The position numbers were made by a program, and so were the translations under genes. The notes under the pieces were generated by a model. That model made no database searches. It was not told the origin of the DNA and worked only from the letters and a program-made list of their open reading frames with translations. A stretch of 64,000 bases of DNA, taken from positions 682,001-746,000 of the forward strand of contig VJWN01000010.1 of assembly GCA_007644065.1 (NCBI GenBank), in the 5' to 3' direction. Shown here in pieces: positions 12,013 to 24,651 of the stretch (the stretch's first letter is position 1; each line of letters opens with the position of its first letter). Source of the DNA: Margaritispora aquatica. Its lineage: Eukaryota > Ascomycota > Leotiomycetes > Helotiales > Discinellaceae.

Positions 12013-13085
12013 ATGCACGATCCGTTCCCTATCCCACCTTTGCCGTGGTTGAGCAAAGCAGTCCAACCTTTCGCCGACCTTTTCCATCTCACGACTCTGC
12101 CACTCCATATCCACGAAGTTATCGGTTCTTTCCTGGGCTATACATTCGTCAACATTGTCCTTGCGCCTATCATTTCATCATGGCTATTCCCCGTCAGATA
12201 CAACAAGCTGTCGGCGGAGAAGAAGATCAACTGGGATGTGCACGTTGTATCTCTGGTGCAGAGTTGCACTATTAACATCCTCGCACTATGGGTTATGTTC
12301 ACCGATGAGGAGCGTATGAGTATGGACTGGCGAGAACGTGTGTGGGGATATACCGGTGCTGCTGGTATGATCCAAGGTATGGCGACAGGTTATTTCCTGT
12401 GGGATCTTATGGTCACCGTTCGGCACTTGAAGCTCTTTGGTCCTGGTATGCTCGCCCATGCTGTTAGTGCTCTGGTAGTTTTCTCCTTCGGATTCGTAAG
12501 TTTGCCCCATCATATTTGTACAACTCGACACTAACAGCTATACAGAGACCATTCGTGAATTTCTACGGTTGCACTTTTATCCTCTACGAGCTCTCCTCCC
12601 CATTCTTGAACTTCCACTGGTTCTTTGACAAACTGGAGATGACCGGATCCAAGGCACAACTATATAATGGCTTTATGCTTCTATTCACTTTCTTCTCCTG
12701 CCGTCTTGTTTGGGGAACCTACCAATCTGTCCGTGTCTACCAAGATGTCTGGCGGGCACTACACCACCCAGGGGCCTTGCCTGGCTCAGCTGCTCAGGAA
12801 GGTATGATGCGTTTCGCTGGTGAGGAATTCTGCCCCCTTTGGCTTGCATGGGCATACTTGGGAAGCAACGTCATCCTCAACACCCTCAACTTTTACTGGT
12901 TCGGCAAGATGATTGAGACTCTGCGCAAACGTTTCCAAGCTCCCCAGGGCGGCAAGAGGAGAGAAAAGGCAGTCGCCGTCCGAAGCACTGGTGCAAACGG
13001 CACGACAAAGACTGAAGTCGACTCGACTGAGGTCCGCAGACGCAAGGCCGTAGAGGAAGTTGAAGACATGGAAGCTATCTCCTAG
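12013..13085 (+). CDS. TLC-domain multi-pass membrane protein
   Basis: Exons 12013-12495 and 12546-13085 (340 aa) with a 50-bp intron. Several hydrophobic helices span residues 35-300. The pattern is that of the TRAM/LAG1/CLN8 (TLC) family of ER membrane proteins: an early WLFPVRYN loop, HVVSLVQS, GYFLWDLMV and a later FILYELSSPFLNFHWF segment, the last being typical of the TLCD/TMEM56 branch rather than of ceramide synthase, since the Lag1 double-His motif is not seen. The C-terminal 45 residues are charged and hydrophilic. A role in membrane lipid handling is inferred from the family only. Confidence 0.85.
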
Positions 13086-14798
13086 ATGTTTATGATCTGA
13101 GCTTGGAGGTTAGGTTGCGCTTTGAGTATGGGTAACATAGCATTTGGAGTGGGCGAATCGGCGTTCCGGCATGGAATGGAATGGAGTAGGCATTATTCAT
13201 GATGGGCTTGGGACTTTTGAGGGTTTATTTTTAATTCGGTATTGAAGCTTGCCCTCACCATTACACACAACTACACTACCCTTCGTATAATAATCCTACT
13301 ATCCTCCGCCCTATGGATTTTTGATTTTGTGATGTTTTGAGCTTTCAACATTTGCACGTGTGATTTTGAATAATGTGCCGAGGTCTGAGTCCTGAGCGCG
13401 TGTATGTGTGTGTGGGAGAGCTCGTCAGGTCAGGTCTGGAAGATAAAAAGGTACATCGTCATCGTTGTTGGCCTTGATATACCCGCCGTCAAGTAATGTA
13501 GTCAGATCAGATCAAGCAGGTCTATTTTCATACATCAGACGAAACAAGACGAGACGAGGCTGTCAATCAAGGTACAAATAGCATCAGCATCAGCATCAGC
13601 CACAACATGCATATCCACCTTGAGGCAAGGGAAGAGAGAAGAAGAAAAACTGTTGGGACGTCTTCCTAATGTGGTTGTGTGCGTTTGTGTATGCGTCATG
13701 CAGATGATAGAATGCCAGGTGCGCGGTCGTGATGGTTGGTGATCCGTTGAAGTGTGGGGTATCGGCTGCATGGGGTGCATGAGGAAGGAGCTCCGTGAGG
13801 TCGCTCGTTGTCTTGTGGTGCGTGTGGTGCGTGTGGTGCTGGTGGGCAGGTGTGCAGGTGTGCAGGTGCTTGATTATGGTGTGTGCAGGTGGTGGAAGTG
13901 GAGGTGGTAAAGGTACCGGTCGTGGTTGTTAGGCGAGATTTGTAGGTTGTGGATGGATGGATTTGAGGAATGGTAAGTGTGTACTTTATTATATGGGTAC
14001 GGGTTTACTTAGTTGAAGTGATTGTGGTTCAGTTCAGTTCAGTTCATTTCAGTTCAGTTTGACTTAGTGAGCTACGTCCGTATGTATACATGTATGTATA
14101 TAGCTTAACACCACCTAAGTTGTTATTTTGTTGCGTTGGAAGGTATTTCGTATCTGTACGCAGCTATAAGAGAAGCTAATAGGTACATGTATATCTCGAA
14201 GCAAAGGCAGGTGCAAACGCAAATGTAAATGCAAGTGCTGGAGATAGTGTGGTTTGAGGTTTGAGGTTTGAGGTTGTGAACATCTTGGTCGGTATCTAGT
14301 GGTGTTTGGTAGTGTGGAACAGAAGGTCGAGAGATTGAAGGGAGTGATGGAGGTGAATAGGGGTTAGTTCCTTTAGGTGCTTTACTTTGCTTTGACTAGG
14401 AATTTTGCTCTTCCAAGGCGAAGTTGTAGGGTTCCTTTTATTACCCAAGACCTACAGCTAAGCGAGAGTATGTAGATGCAATGTCTCTTTAATTCGGTAA
14501 GAAGATGATGAGAATGACCAGTAGGCAAGCTTTGTTTTGGTGTACCTAGGGTCTTTATATGTCAGTCGCTAGGGAGGGAATTTGCAGGTTATAGCATTTC
14601 GAGGCGAGGAAAGCTCAAAATGTACCTGCTAACTTCCACACTGATACGATGAAATTAGCGATCGATCAATAGACCTTATGAGGAGCAGAAGACTGTTGCT
14701 AAAAAAAAGTAGATCAGTTTTCTTTAATATGTAAAATCTATACAAATTTAAGCGAAATATTAGTATGCTATTAAGTAGGTTGCAAATTGCTGCATCGA
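13086..14798. other. Convergent intergenic region with microsatellites
   Basis: About 1.7 kb between two convergent genes. Simple repeats: CAGCAT repeats near 13580-13600, GTGCGTGTG and GTGTGCAG repeats at 13815-13890, (GTTCA)n with one variant at about 14030-14065 and GGTTTGA repeats near 14252-14274. No gene, tRNA or element ends were recognised. Confidence 0.5.
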
Positions 14799-15990
14799 TT
14801 AACTCTGGCCTTCGCCGTATTTACCGAGCAACCTCTCCATAATCCTTACAGCACCTCCCTTATAGCTCCCACCGAAAATACAATAGTGATTTAGATGATG
14901 ATATCTATAGGCACGACCGGTTAGTCCAACCAGCAACATTTCCAATTCTCCCAAACACACACCAGACTAAGTCAGAAGAAGAAGAACTCACAACTCATAC
15001 AACTCCACCCGATCATCCCACTCCGCAACCGGCTCATCTCTCGCCTTAAGCCGCATATACTCCCTCTCAAATTCACCCCCAAACCCACCAAACATCCGCA
15101 TAATCCCAAATTCAAACTCACTATGCGCATAACTCGACGCTGCATCGAAGACCACTTCCTCCACCTCCCCATCTCCAATCCTGCCACGTCCATGATTCCC
15201 ACTCCACAGATCGCCGTGCACGACCACGGGTCTCACGTTTTCCCCTTCCGGAGATCGCAAATGCCCATCCCGCAACAATCGCGGTACTACGATGTCCACA
15301 GTTCGCTCTACAAGTTGGCGTAACGATGCGTCAATGCCGTGTTTTCGCTCTCCCATGGCTAGAACGTGCAGCAAGCGGTTTTCACCATAAAATTGGGCCC
15401 ACGATCCCTTAAACGAGTTGTCCTGCACAGTGTCGCCGCAGCATGTCGGGACTGGGAACCCGAATTGTGGTGTATCGTAGCCAGGTGGGATAGCCGCTGG
15501 GGTGGAGTGCAGTTGGGCTAACTTGTGGGCTAGTGATGTATTGGTTCCCTTTTTGGAGGAATGGGAAGAGGTGGAGGAGCGGGATGAGAGGTCGAGGAAA
15601 TCGGTCACGAGGAATGAGCCGGATCCAGAGGAAAGTCGACCATGTGCATACGAGCGTGGACACAGGCTTGGAACGGCGGCGTGGATTGCGTTTAGGGAGG
15701 CGTGTTCGCCTGTTTCATCGCTTAGCTTTCTAATTCCACTTACCCAGTACTCACCAACCCAAATCTCATACGGCTATTCAGTAAAGAAAGAACGAACCAG
15801 CAAACATGACCTCGCCATCCTCCCCCTTCCCTGTCTTTACGAAATACAATTTCTCGCTGCCATCTTCTTCTGCTCTGCTAGTCAGTTTGTACGTCGATGC
15901 GAAGCCGCTCCCGCCATGAGTGGTGAGCGTCGTGGTTTTGGCATCAAGGGATAATGCGAATAAGATTGCCGGGTCGATTTTAGGCGTCAT
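14799..15990 (-). CDS. Fructosamine/ketosamine-3-kinase family protein
   Basis: Protein-repair-type kinase that phosphorylates sugar adducts on lysines (family role). Exons: 15990-15798, 15709-14992 and 14904-14799 (338 aa). The splice phases agree, although the first donor is the less common GTTCGT. Conserved features: GGSGFAST near the N-terminus, the catalytic VVVHGDLWSGN near residue 230, FDAASSYAHSEFE in place of the usual FDPA motif, the family signature RMFGGF, and the C-terminal HYCIFGGSYKGGA encoded by exon 3. Without exon 3 the protein would lack this conserved tail, which supports the model. Confidence 0.88.
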
Positions 15991-16759
15991 TTTTGGGTTT
16001 GGTTATCAATAGTGTGTCGGGGTGGATGTTGATTAAGGATGAAGGATATGAAGGAGGTTGCTATGTTCTTGAAGTCCTGGATGTGGCATGATGTAACATC
16101 ATGTGATTTGTCTTTCTCCATCTAGGTGACAACATATGAGGTGAGTATTTAACGGCAAGCTTCTGAAAGTAGATCGATAGGATTTGAAATCTTTGCCAAA
16201 TTCATAGCCTTGTTAAGATGCATACAGAGGGTAAAGCGGCAAATGCAAGGTACCTGGAATGTGTGTGAACGTAGCACTTGCTGACAGTATATTCGATGAT
16301 TGTATCGGGCTTTCAGAGTTTGGGGAAGATGGTAAGATGTGAGACTTTATGCAAGACAGAAAGAGCGAGAAAACGAGATGATAACGGGCGAATGTGTGTG
16401 TAGTGAACCTTGTGCTATGTTCATTGCAAGACTCATATTTTGGCTTTGAGATCCAAGTTCAACATTAGAAAACATAGAGCGGTCTGTCACAGCGCTTGCT
16501 GACGAGTTTCTAAACTCAAATACTGCAGAAGCATTATACTAATTGGTAGCAGGTTAACGTCCCTGACTTCACCAGAAAAGCCTACTCGATGTCGAATGTC
16601 AAGCGAAGTAAAAAGGGGGTAGAGCTTGAATAATCATGTGACTTATCCAACGCCTAAGCTCTTATCGCGTACAGATCTCGTCGCGTCTCCCTGAGCAACG
16701 CGTTACTTGAAGTGCATTTGAACATATTGAAATCCTCAAAACCAACCATAACCACCAAA
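15991..16759. promoter_or_regulatory. Divergent FN3K-like/RNH201 promoter
   Basis: About 770 bp between start codons. No coding signal and no notable motif cluster seen. Confidence 0.4.
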
Positions 16760-17818
16760 ATGGCAGATTCCCAAATGGAAGAAGACATTGTCCTCGAAAC
16801 CCCAGCCTCTGAAGTCTTTATCGCCCCCTCAATAAACGCCGACCTCCTCTTCACCGGCGCATCATATACACATTTCTCCCCAGTTCCACCAGCATTACAA
16901 GCCACTCCCTCCCCAGACCCAAAAGAACCCTCAATACCAGGCCCGGCATGTGCGCTAGGTGTGGACGAAGCTGGACGCGGTCCTGTTCTCGGTCCCATGG
17001 TTTACGGGCTCTTCTACCTACCCCTCCCGCTCTCCGATCCTCTATTACGGCAAACGCATCACTTCGACGACAGCAAAGTGCTCACACCGCTCGTGCGGTC
17101 GAACCTGATGGAGAAGCTATGCACGCCTGCGACTGACCTGTTCGATTCCTGCGGATGGGCCGTGGATGTCATGTCTGCGCGGGATATAGGCTCGAACATG
17201 ATGAAGCCAGGCGCGAAATATAACCTCAATGCGCAGGCGATGGATGCCACCATCGCGCTGATACAGGGCGTGTATGATAGAGGTGTGAACGTGAAGGAGA
17301 TCTACATCGATACCATTGGTGATCCGGCGTCGTATCAGAAGAAATTGGAGAGGGTGTTCCCAACTGCCAGCATCACGGTTGCGAAGAAGGCGGATAGTTT
17401 GTACCCGTGTGTTAGTGCGGCAAGTGTGTGTGCGAAAGTCACCAGAGATGCTGCGTTGGAGGTGCTGTATGAGAGTTATACCAAAAAGGTGGACCAGGAT
17501 GGAGATGAAGACATGGCAGATGCTGCTCCTGTGGCTGAGGCTACGTGGGGTTCAGGATACCCATCTGATGGCAAGTGTACAACTTGGCTAAAGCGGAATA
17601 TGAATCCAGTTTTTGGATGGGGAAGTGAGTGTCGGTTCAGTTGGGGAACAGTGAAGGATATGTTGGATCTGAAAGGCTTGTCCGCGAAGGTGGACTGGCC
17701 TGTTGAGGACGATGATGAGACGAGTCGCCTGACGGATTATTTCAGCTCAGGGGGAGAGAAAGATGTAGATGAGCTTGGGACTTGGTTTGGGAAGCCTGTG
17801 GGTGTAGAAGCTTTCTGA
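16760..17818 (+). CDS. RNH201: Ribonuclease H2 catalytic subunit A
   Basis: Nuclear enzyme that removes ribonucleotides misincorporated in DNA and RNA-DNA hybrids. Single exon, 352 aa; the ATG at 16760 follows an ACCACCAAA context. All four catalytic acids are visible: Asp69 and Glu70 in GVDEAGRGP, Asp184 in YIDTIGDP and Asp212 in KKADSLYP. The FDDSKVLT segment is also conserved. There is an N-terminal extension of about 60 residues, Pro- and acid-rich. An acidic insertion (QDGDEDMADA, about residues 250-262) sits before the conserved GSGYPSD block. The PIP-box-like end seen in some homologues is not obvious here. Confidence 0.96.
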   Translation: MADSQMEEDIVLETPASEVFIAPSINADLLFTGASYTHFSPVPPALQATPSPDPKEPSIPGPACALGVDEAGRGPVLGPMVYGLFYLPLPLSDPLLRQTHHFDDSKVLTPLVRSNLMEKLCTPATDLFDSCGWAVDVMSARDIGSNMMKPGAKYNLNAQAMDATIALIQGVYDRGVNVKEIYIDTIGDPASYQKKLERVFPTASITVAKKADSLYPCVSAASVCAKVTRDAALEVLYESYTKKVDQDGDEDMADAAPVAEATWGSGYPSDGKCTTWLKRNMNPVFGWGSECRFSWGTVKDMLDLKGLSAKVDWPVEDDDETSRLTDYFSSGGEKDVDELGTWFGKPVGVEAF

Positions 17819-18527
17819 TCCAATGAAAGAATTCCAAGCATCTCTCAATTCGTGAGCTCACATTTGGATTCCGGACTCAAGATGTCGAGACATAAAAATT
17901 GCTGCCATGTTCCAGGACTGGGAGGCACCTTTAACCGAAGCTCTAACATGCTTGTCGGTTGAAAAATATTCATGAAGGGTCACTCTAGTCGCAGAACAAA
18001 TTAGTAAAAGTTGAGCGCTGTAGACACCCTTCGGGCTTTTCATTGGCATGTTTCGGCCTGATCAGGACCTCACACAGCATCTAGCTAATTTTTGCAAATC
18101 TGCATATGTAGTATTCATAGAGAGCGTTGGACTATCCTGAGGAAAAGATGGTTACTTAAATACTCTTAGAGTATAAGCTATTATTGATAAAATTCAGCCA
18201 TTGAATCGTTCAGTCACTAAGCGAATTTTCAATGGGGATGTGAAGACAAATCAGGTTAGCGTATAGCATGCAGGTGATAGCTACAGTTTTACGAGCATGC
18301 ATACCTACTAACTACACCTAAGCTAGAACTACATGAAAAATAGCGCTTTGATTTATAATTTACGGCCTCCGATTTCAGATGAGTGTTGATCTGTATAGTC
18401 TACACTAGTAGTAAGGCTTAAACATCTAAAAGAACACTAAGTAAAGTCAGGCCTCTCCGCACTTTCTTGCTGCAGCGATGACGAAAATGAACTGACATCC
18501 TTACATTTAGTCAAAAAATTAGCAACC
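17819..18527. other. Intergenic, nothing recognised
   Basis: About 710 bp of A/T-rich DNA between RNH201 and the HET gene. No RNA gene, repeat or open frame of interest. Confidence 0.4.
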
Positions 18528-20390
18528 ATGGACGAGAACACCAAGAATGCTGTAGATTACGAGCCAATCAAGCCAGACAGTGGCTTCCGCATTGTCATAC
18601 TCGAGCCATCAACTGTCTTCACCAGCACAATCAAATGCTCACTCCTCGCCGCCGATTTAGCCGACCACCCTCCCTTCGAAGCCCTCTCTTACGTCTGGGG
18701 CAACAGCTCGAAACGACGACCTATTGAGGTTGAAGGGAGCACTATGAACGTCACCGTCAATCTCGAGCAGGCTCTTCGACACCTCAGGCTGTCGGCCACG
18801 ACTCGCTATTTGTGGGTTGATGCAATTTGTATCAACCAAGGCAATGTGGCTGAGAGGAGCAATCATGTCCGTTATATGAGTGAGGTGTATCGGCGATGTA
18901 CCACGGATTTGCTATGGCTGGGTAAGAATAATGAGGTTGTTGACGTTGCTGTGGTTGCCATGAAGCATTATGGCAATCTCTTTGGTTTGAACAAGAGTTT
19001 GAGGTCATACTTTGGAGATGATTATGATGACGCGAAGATCAAAGAGGAAGAGAAAATGCAAAAGAACCTCGAAGGTCTCTTTGCCAAGCTGACCGTATGG
19101 AAGCGGGTCTGGATCGTGCAAGAAATCTCATTTGCGCCGAAGGTGCTGCTCGTTGCAGGACATTCAACTCTCCCATGGGAGAAAGTCGAGGAGTTTCTCG
19201 ACGTAGATACTTATATCGACAAATACGGCATTCCAGATGCCTTCCACGGCCCTTTCAGTCACGACATCAGCATCCGCTCCTGGGCCAATGGTGCCATCGC
19301 AGCCCCGCAAATCATGAGCCATCAACGACGAGTAGTGCAAGCTGCTGCAGCGGGATACAAGTCCTCTCTTCTCGACGTGCTCGCTCGCTTCCGGTATACG
19401 AACGCCACCGATCCACGGGACAAGATCTACGGATTGCTCGGTCTTGTGTCTGATAAGCTAGGCATCGAGATTGATTACAGCCGGCCTGTCAAAGACGTGT
19501 ACGTGGATTGCATGAGGCGCCTCATACAGCACAATGGGAATCTCGACCTGCTGTGTCAGGCGCCGTGGAAACTTGGCGGAAACGAGAAGCGTAGCGGGGA
19601 CCTGCCGTCTTGGACGATTGATTTTGCGAATCCAGGAGATGATACGATTCTGTTTGCGCAGAGAGGTATCTTCAATGCTGGAGGCGACGTGATGGATCTT
19701 CGGGTTGTGGTTGAGGACAGTGCGTTGAAACTGAAAGGTGTCTTGCTGGGTGAGTTGGTCTCTATGCCTAGAAACGCAAAGGATAAGGGAGATCCTCCAT
19801 ATCCGCCTGGAGCGAAGACGGCATTGTATTGGTTGCCGGATGCTCTCATCCATGAGGCTATTCGCAACGGCAATGCCTCTTTGTCTAAATTCATCAAGAA
19901 CGCAAAGTCTATAGCGACAGACAAGAGCGACACTACACAACCTCACTCGTTCGAGCGCTTCTGGCGCACCATCACCATGGATTTAACGCGGTACCCGATG
20001 CGCCGCCTCACGCCCGCGGACATCACAGAACTCTCACCAGAATTCGCCTCTTGGCTCAGCACGCCCTTCGACGACGCCCGCAAGATCGATTTGGATTTCT
20101 TCGTGCAGGGCAAGATGGCCGCGTGGTACACGTGGAACTTCGCTGTCACTGGCAATGGGACGTATTGCATGGTGCCGATGCATGCGAAAGTGGGCGATTG
20201 CGTTGCGGTGCTAAGGGGGGCGAAGGTGCCGGTTGTGTTGAGACGTGTCGTTGTGGAGAAGGAAGAGGAGGAACGTGGTGAGAGGTTTAGGTTTGTAGGG
20301 GCTTGTTATGTGCATGAGATGATGGACGGCCAGGCTTTTGGGAGGGAGGACGAGAGTGGTGCTCAAGAACGCGAGTTTGAAATTGTATAG
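18528..20390 (+). CDS. HET-domain (heterokaryon incompatibility) protein
   Basis: Single-exon 620-aa protein. The HET domain occupies about residues 45-200 and shows its three conserved blocks: FEALSYVWG, LWVDAICINQ (followed by ERSNHVRYMSEVY) and VWIVQEI. A later block, RYTNATDPRDKIYGLLGL, is the usual C-terminal signature of these fungal proteins. HET proteins mediate non-self recognition and regulated cell death after hyphal fusion; many genome copies have no known incompatibility role. No NACHT, WD or other partner domain is present, and no adjacent partner gene is visible. Confidence 0.95.
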   Translation: MDENTKNAVDYEPIKPDSGFRIVILEPSTVFTSTIKCSLLAADLADHPPFEALSYVWGNSSKRRPIEVEGSTMNVTVNLEQALRHLRLSATTRYLWVDAICINQGNVAERSNHVRYMSEVYRRCTTDLLWLGKNNEVVDVAVVAMKHYGNLFGLNKSLRSYFGDDYDDAKIKEEEKMQKNLEGLFAKLTVWKRVWIVQEISFAPKVLLVAGHSTLPWEKVEEFLDVDTYIDKYGIPDAFHGPFSHDISIRSWANGAIAAPQIMSHQRRVVQAAAAGYKSSLLDVLARFRYTNATDPRDKIYGLLGLVSDKLGIEIDYSRPVKDVYVDCMRRLIQHNGNLDLLCQAPWKLGGNEKRSGDLPSWTIDFANPGDDTILFAQRGIFNAGGDVMDLRVVVEDSALKLKGVLLGELVSMPRNAKDKGDPPYPPGAKTALYWLPDALIHEAIRNGNASLSKFIKNAKSIATDKSDTTQPHSFERFWRTITMDLTRYPMRRLTPADITELSPEFASWLSTPFDDARKIDLDFFVQGKMAAWYTWNFAVTGNGTYCMVPMHAKVGDCVAVLRGAKVPVVLRRVVVEKEEEERGERFRFVGACYVHEMMDGQAFGREDESGAQEREFEIV

Positions 20391-20795
20391 TGAGTAGCAT
20401 ACGGTAGTACGGAATAAACACCAGCTCTGTGTTGGATGAAACGCATTAGCGAGCTCTTCGTTTTTAGACCTTGAGCGAGGACTTGCTGGTTCTGATGTAC
20501 TGGGGACTCCTATCAAGGAAGAAATCAAGATCTTTATAATGGCTGTTTGAGTGGCAGTCCTCTCAATAATCCAATCTTTGTGGTCGATCAACGGCCTTGC
20601 CGAGACAACACTACCGATGTGTTTCCTGGACTCAATGGATGAAATGAAAATGTAGACTTTAAGAAATGAGCAAACCACAAGATGAGTCGTGACCATCAGG
20701 TTCATTACCATCTTCCAAATCTACCTAGAATACAAGCGCTATGCGGTGCCCACCCATTATACAAAAAATGAAGAAAATACCATTGACCATCAGCC
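20391..20795. other. Convergent intergenic region
   Basis: About 400 bp between the 3' ends of the HET gene and SEY1. Nothing recognised. Confidence 0.4.
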
Positions 20796-23614
20796 TTAGA
20801 TTTCGTCATCATCATCGTCCTCTTCTCTGGCAGGCAACCGCCTGCCTCTGCTATCTAAAGTATTCATGCTGATATTGTCGCTATCATCTCTCGTCTTCAT
20901 CCCTATCGCCTGACGTCCAGTCTCCGAGCTTTCCAAGAACTCGCGCAGCTTCTCTTTCCCTATCTCAACAGCTTGAGCGGATGCTGCATTGGCCATTCGT
21001 AGCATTGGCCCCCACAAATTGAGAGTGTAGGTAACGTATGCTGCAACACCAAGAAGAATAAGGAAGATGAAATATACAGGATTGCGTAGCACTACTGCAA
21101 GTTAGCAATTGCTTGATGATGGAGATATTTATAAGACTTACCAGCAACGATCTCGTTCCAGCCAAGCGCTAGAAGCAGACCGTAAAAGTACAGAGGAACC
21201 TGTGCTACTCCACCAATGGCACTGCGTTTTGCTTCCACATATACACCATCAGCCGTCTTCTTAAATCTTACTACGAGATCCTGGCGCTTGGCTTCGCTAA
21301 GAATGGTCGTTTCCTCTTCAAGACTCTTGCCCTCTTCCTCGTCTAAGCCACCAATAGGAGTTAGGTCTTCTTCATCCTTAGGATCAACGCTAACAGGTGC
21401 ATTTCCAATCCATTCGGGCAAGTCAGGAGGAGCATAGGTTTCTGAAAGCCTGAATCTCGAGAGCAGTGGAATCAGAGTAAGAGTTGATTCCTTCGCTTTG
21501 GTGTAAATTCCCTCAATATCGTCTGTCGGTCGCCATATTCTAGGTACTCCAGCTTCGTCGTAGCGGAATTTATCCTCGAAATTCTCGCGAAGTTTGAGAA
21601 GAATGTTGCCCTCCATGACTTCTTCATCAATTCTTGCCCTTAAGACGCCCCAACTTTTCCTTCGAAGACGCCACAAGCCCACATCAATTTCATCTTGATC
21701 AGCGTCGAAACTCTTCGCTCTCTCTACAAAGCGAGTCTCAGCTTCCTTGACTGTGGAAATGAAGAGGTTCCATATCCTGTCCCACAGATCCTTCTCGCTA
21801 GGCTTGTCGCCGGTCTCAGGGGCACCGCTTCCACCACGACCAGAACCCAGCTTGTTGAATTCTAGTCCAACAGAGTCTCCTAACCTTGATCGAACCCATC
21901 TCTCAACTCGAGTAGCGAGTCTGCGCATTTCCTCTTTGCGAAGAGTAGCACTAACCTCGTTCAGGTCTTTTTCGTAAAGTGTATATTGCTGCTTAAAATT
22001 GCTCCAAACGACACCTTCAATCGCAAGACTGCTGGCTTCCAGCTCGAATTGTTTCAAAGCTGTTCGCTTCTCTCGCTCGACAATCTCCGAGAATTCATAA
22101 GAGGCACCCTTCTTTTGTCCAGCCTTTACCGCTACCGACACAGCATTACTGAAGGAGAGAACGCCCGATTTATGCGCTGCAGTAAGCTGACCAAGATACA
22201 ATGCCTTTAAGCGTATGTCGATTTTCCCTTCCAACTCGATTCGCTTCTTGGTGTATACTCCTTTGTGGTACCTGCTAGCTTCAAGCTCAAAAGCCTTGAT
22301 GCTCTTAACACGTGCGGCTCGTCCTGAGGATCCTAGATCTTTCAACACTGCTGGTTTCCCAAGACTTATGCCTTCGGCTTGCTTCTCTTCCAGTGGCAGG
22401 ATTGCAGAATCAAATGCCTCCAGGACAGCTCTTGATATTTCGTCACATCTGAATTGTGCGAGTAGCTCTTGCTGGGTAGGCAAATCCAAGTCTTTGTTAC
22501 TGACAATTTGATTCCATACCCCTTCGGCGTAATGAGGAAATCCATCGGCGGGAATGCGTCGATGGTACTCGGGTAGGAAGATTCCACCCTCAAACTCTTG
22601 ATCAAGAAGCCCCTGCTGCCTCCCAGATGGCCTGTGACCTGCTCTGAACCTCGTCCCTAACTTTTTGACTTCCGACAAGAATTTCTCTGGCTGTAGGATT
22701 TTATGTGGCAAAGCAGCGAAGGCAAAGTCAAAGTAGTCCTCAATCTTAGATTTCTCGAGTCCAGCTGGTTTTGATAATGTAGACCAGATGTTTGTCAAAT
22801 CCGCAACTAGAGTATTGCGGAGGTTCGCCAAGGGCGTATTTCCGATATGGTCGCGGATAACGAAAAACAGGAGAGACCGTGGATTCGACCTGAGACAAAT
22901 TAGGGTTATGCACATGCAGAGGGATGTGATTCATACTTGGTGTCCTTTAGGAATAGCTGGAGGTTGACCTCAAAGACAGTTTTGAGCAAGCCCATGTTTG
23001 CCCCTTGATATAGCCCAACTTGGTGTTCCCAGATATTCACAATCAAGACCTCGCTGGTAGCTAGGGCAAATAGAGCACTTTTCCTCTCAAAGTCCTGGTC
23101 TTCCCCTCGCTCTCGGCCATCGGTTCCCTCCACATCCATTACTAGAATATTGTCTGCCATCTTCTGCGACTCGGGTATCTCGGGGCCATCATTTTTGTTC
23201 TTGGACATCCATATTCCCTTTGTGGTCTGCCGCCTCTCATTCTCTGACATAACCCCAAAGGCAGTTCCGAATAAGTGGTTGAGCAAGGTCGACTTTCCTG
23301 TAGATTGCGATCCAAAGACCGAGATGAGGTGATAATTGAAGCCAGATTGTGCTGTATCTGTGAGTTGCAGATATGTGTTAAGATTTGGACTGGCAGCTGG
23401 TTAGTATGCGCAACTGCGACAACTGTGGCCAGACATACTTGAACTCCTTCTCGTCGTCGATGACCTGTATGCCATGTTCGTATTGTGCCTTTGTTGGCGC
23501 ATCGCCAACTCCTGCAAAGTGGCCGTTCATTGTCATTACAGATGGTGCAGTGGGAAATCGAGCAGCACCCTCTGGCCTTTTCAGTAAATCCTGACCGTTG
23601 GTTTGGGACGCCAT
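20796..23614 (-). CDS. SEY1: Sey1/atlastin-type ER-fusion GTPase
   Basis: Dynamin-like GTPase (RHD3/Sey1 family) that fuses ER tubules. Exons: 23614-23439, 23389-22937, 22889-21142 and 21094-20796, with introns of 47-49 bp and consistent phases (891 aa). The P-loop GSQSTGKST lies near residues 84-93, TTKGIWM and [12 protein letters not shown] (switch/G3) follow, and FFVIRDH carries the RD motif. A long helical stalk spans roughly residues 300-770. Two closely spaced hydrophobic segments near 773-818 form the ER hairpin and are split by the last intron. The cytosolic tail ends in an acidic DDDDDEI run. Length is usual for Sey1. Confidence 0.97.
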
Positions 23615-24651
23615 GTCGACCAGGCTCACAGCAAGGAATACCAATAAATGCAACAAGAATTTGGCCCGTGACGTTGTATGGTTGAGGGTGTCCGGGTGGG
23701 TTGATGGGTTGGATTGGGTATGTGGGATGTGGTTTGCTACGTACGGCTTGCCCCTGGTCGAGGGAAGCTCGAATTTATCCAGCGAACGGAACAAATTATA
23801 GAATGACCGACCCTGAATTTTGAACGCTGGAACGCTGTGAGCACTGTGAACACTGTGAACACCTTGTCGCAAATTCCACGTTGTGGGACGAAAATGACCT
23901 AGCGTGCATGTGACTTGATTTGATCCGACTGTGACCATCCGGTCGTTCGAACGTCACCTCCTCGCCTGCTCACCTGCTCACTTGGTCTCCTTTTGGGGGG
24001 AACTAGGTACCGTACTAATTTATATATACAAATTTAGCGAAGTACGCTCTAGACTGCGGTAGTTTTAACTTACTCGTAAAACTGTTTGTTTACCTTATCT
24101 CGATGTCTGACTACCAAGACTTTCACTGGTTAGTTTTGACTTTCTGGATTACCAGGGTGAAGCCAGTGCTTCATCTGAAGTCATCGTGGCTTTCAACTCA
24201 GTATCCATGTCTATTCTCTCAAACATCAAACATTTATTTCATTATAAACCTCACCCACACAAGGTATCGTCAAACAAAGACACTCTCGCCTGATTGTACA
24301 AAAGCCACCATGTCGTCTTTGTCCTCCCATCCTTTGTACCGTTGCCAAGGCACTGTTTTTAGTGTCGTCACTTACGTTATAGTGGCCAAGTTTACTCCGC
24401 TTTTCTCTTCCTCTCCTGATAATTTGACAGCTGCCCTTGACACAAGAGATCAACTCTATCGAGATCCATCTGGACTTTCCCGATATTTACACGCTAGGCG
24501 TTATCTATACCAAGCTTCCTGCCTTATAGACATGTCTTCCTCTCTTCTCTAAGCTCTAGGTCGTTCCTTCATCTCTCCCTTTTTTGCTGTCTTCCACATT
24601 GAGATTCACAGAGGCTGCATTCCGCGGTAAACTTTCGAGACTGTCGATACC
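23615..24651. promoter_or_regulatory. Divergent SEY1/transporter region
   Basis: About 1.0 kb between start codons. It holds CACTGTGA direct repeats near 23840-23860 and a long C/T-rich leader before the transporter. An open frame at about 24103-24552 has no family resemblance and is probably leader sequence. Confidence 0.4.

Noticed and set aside
13815..13890. Regular GTGTGCAG-type repeats considered as a CRISPR-like array
   Set aside because: They are contiguous microsatellites without spacers in a eukaryotic genome.
24103..24552. 149-codon open frame upstream of the transporter
   Set aside because: Composition is that of a leader, no family or splice signal, and the transporter's own start at 24652 is clear.
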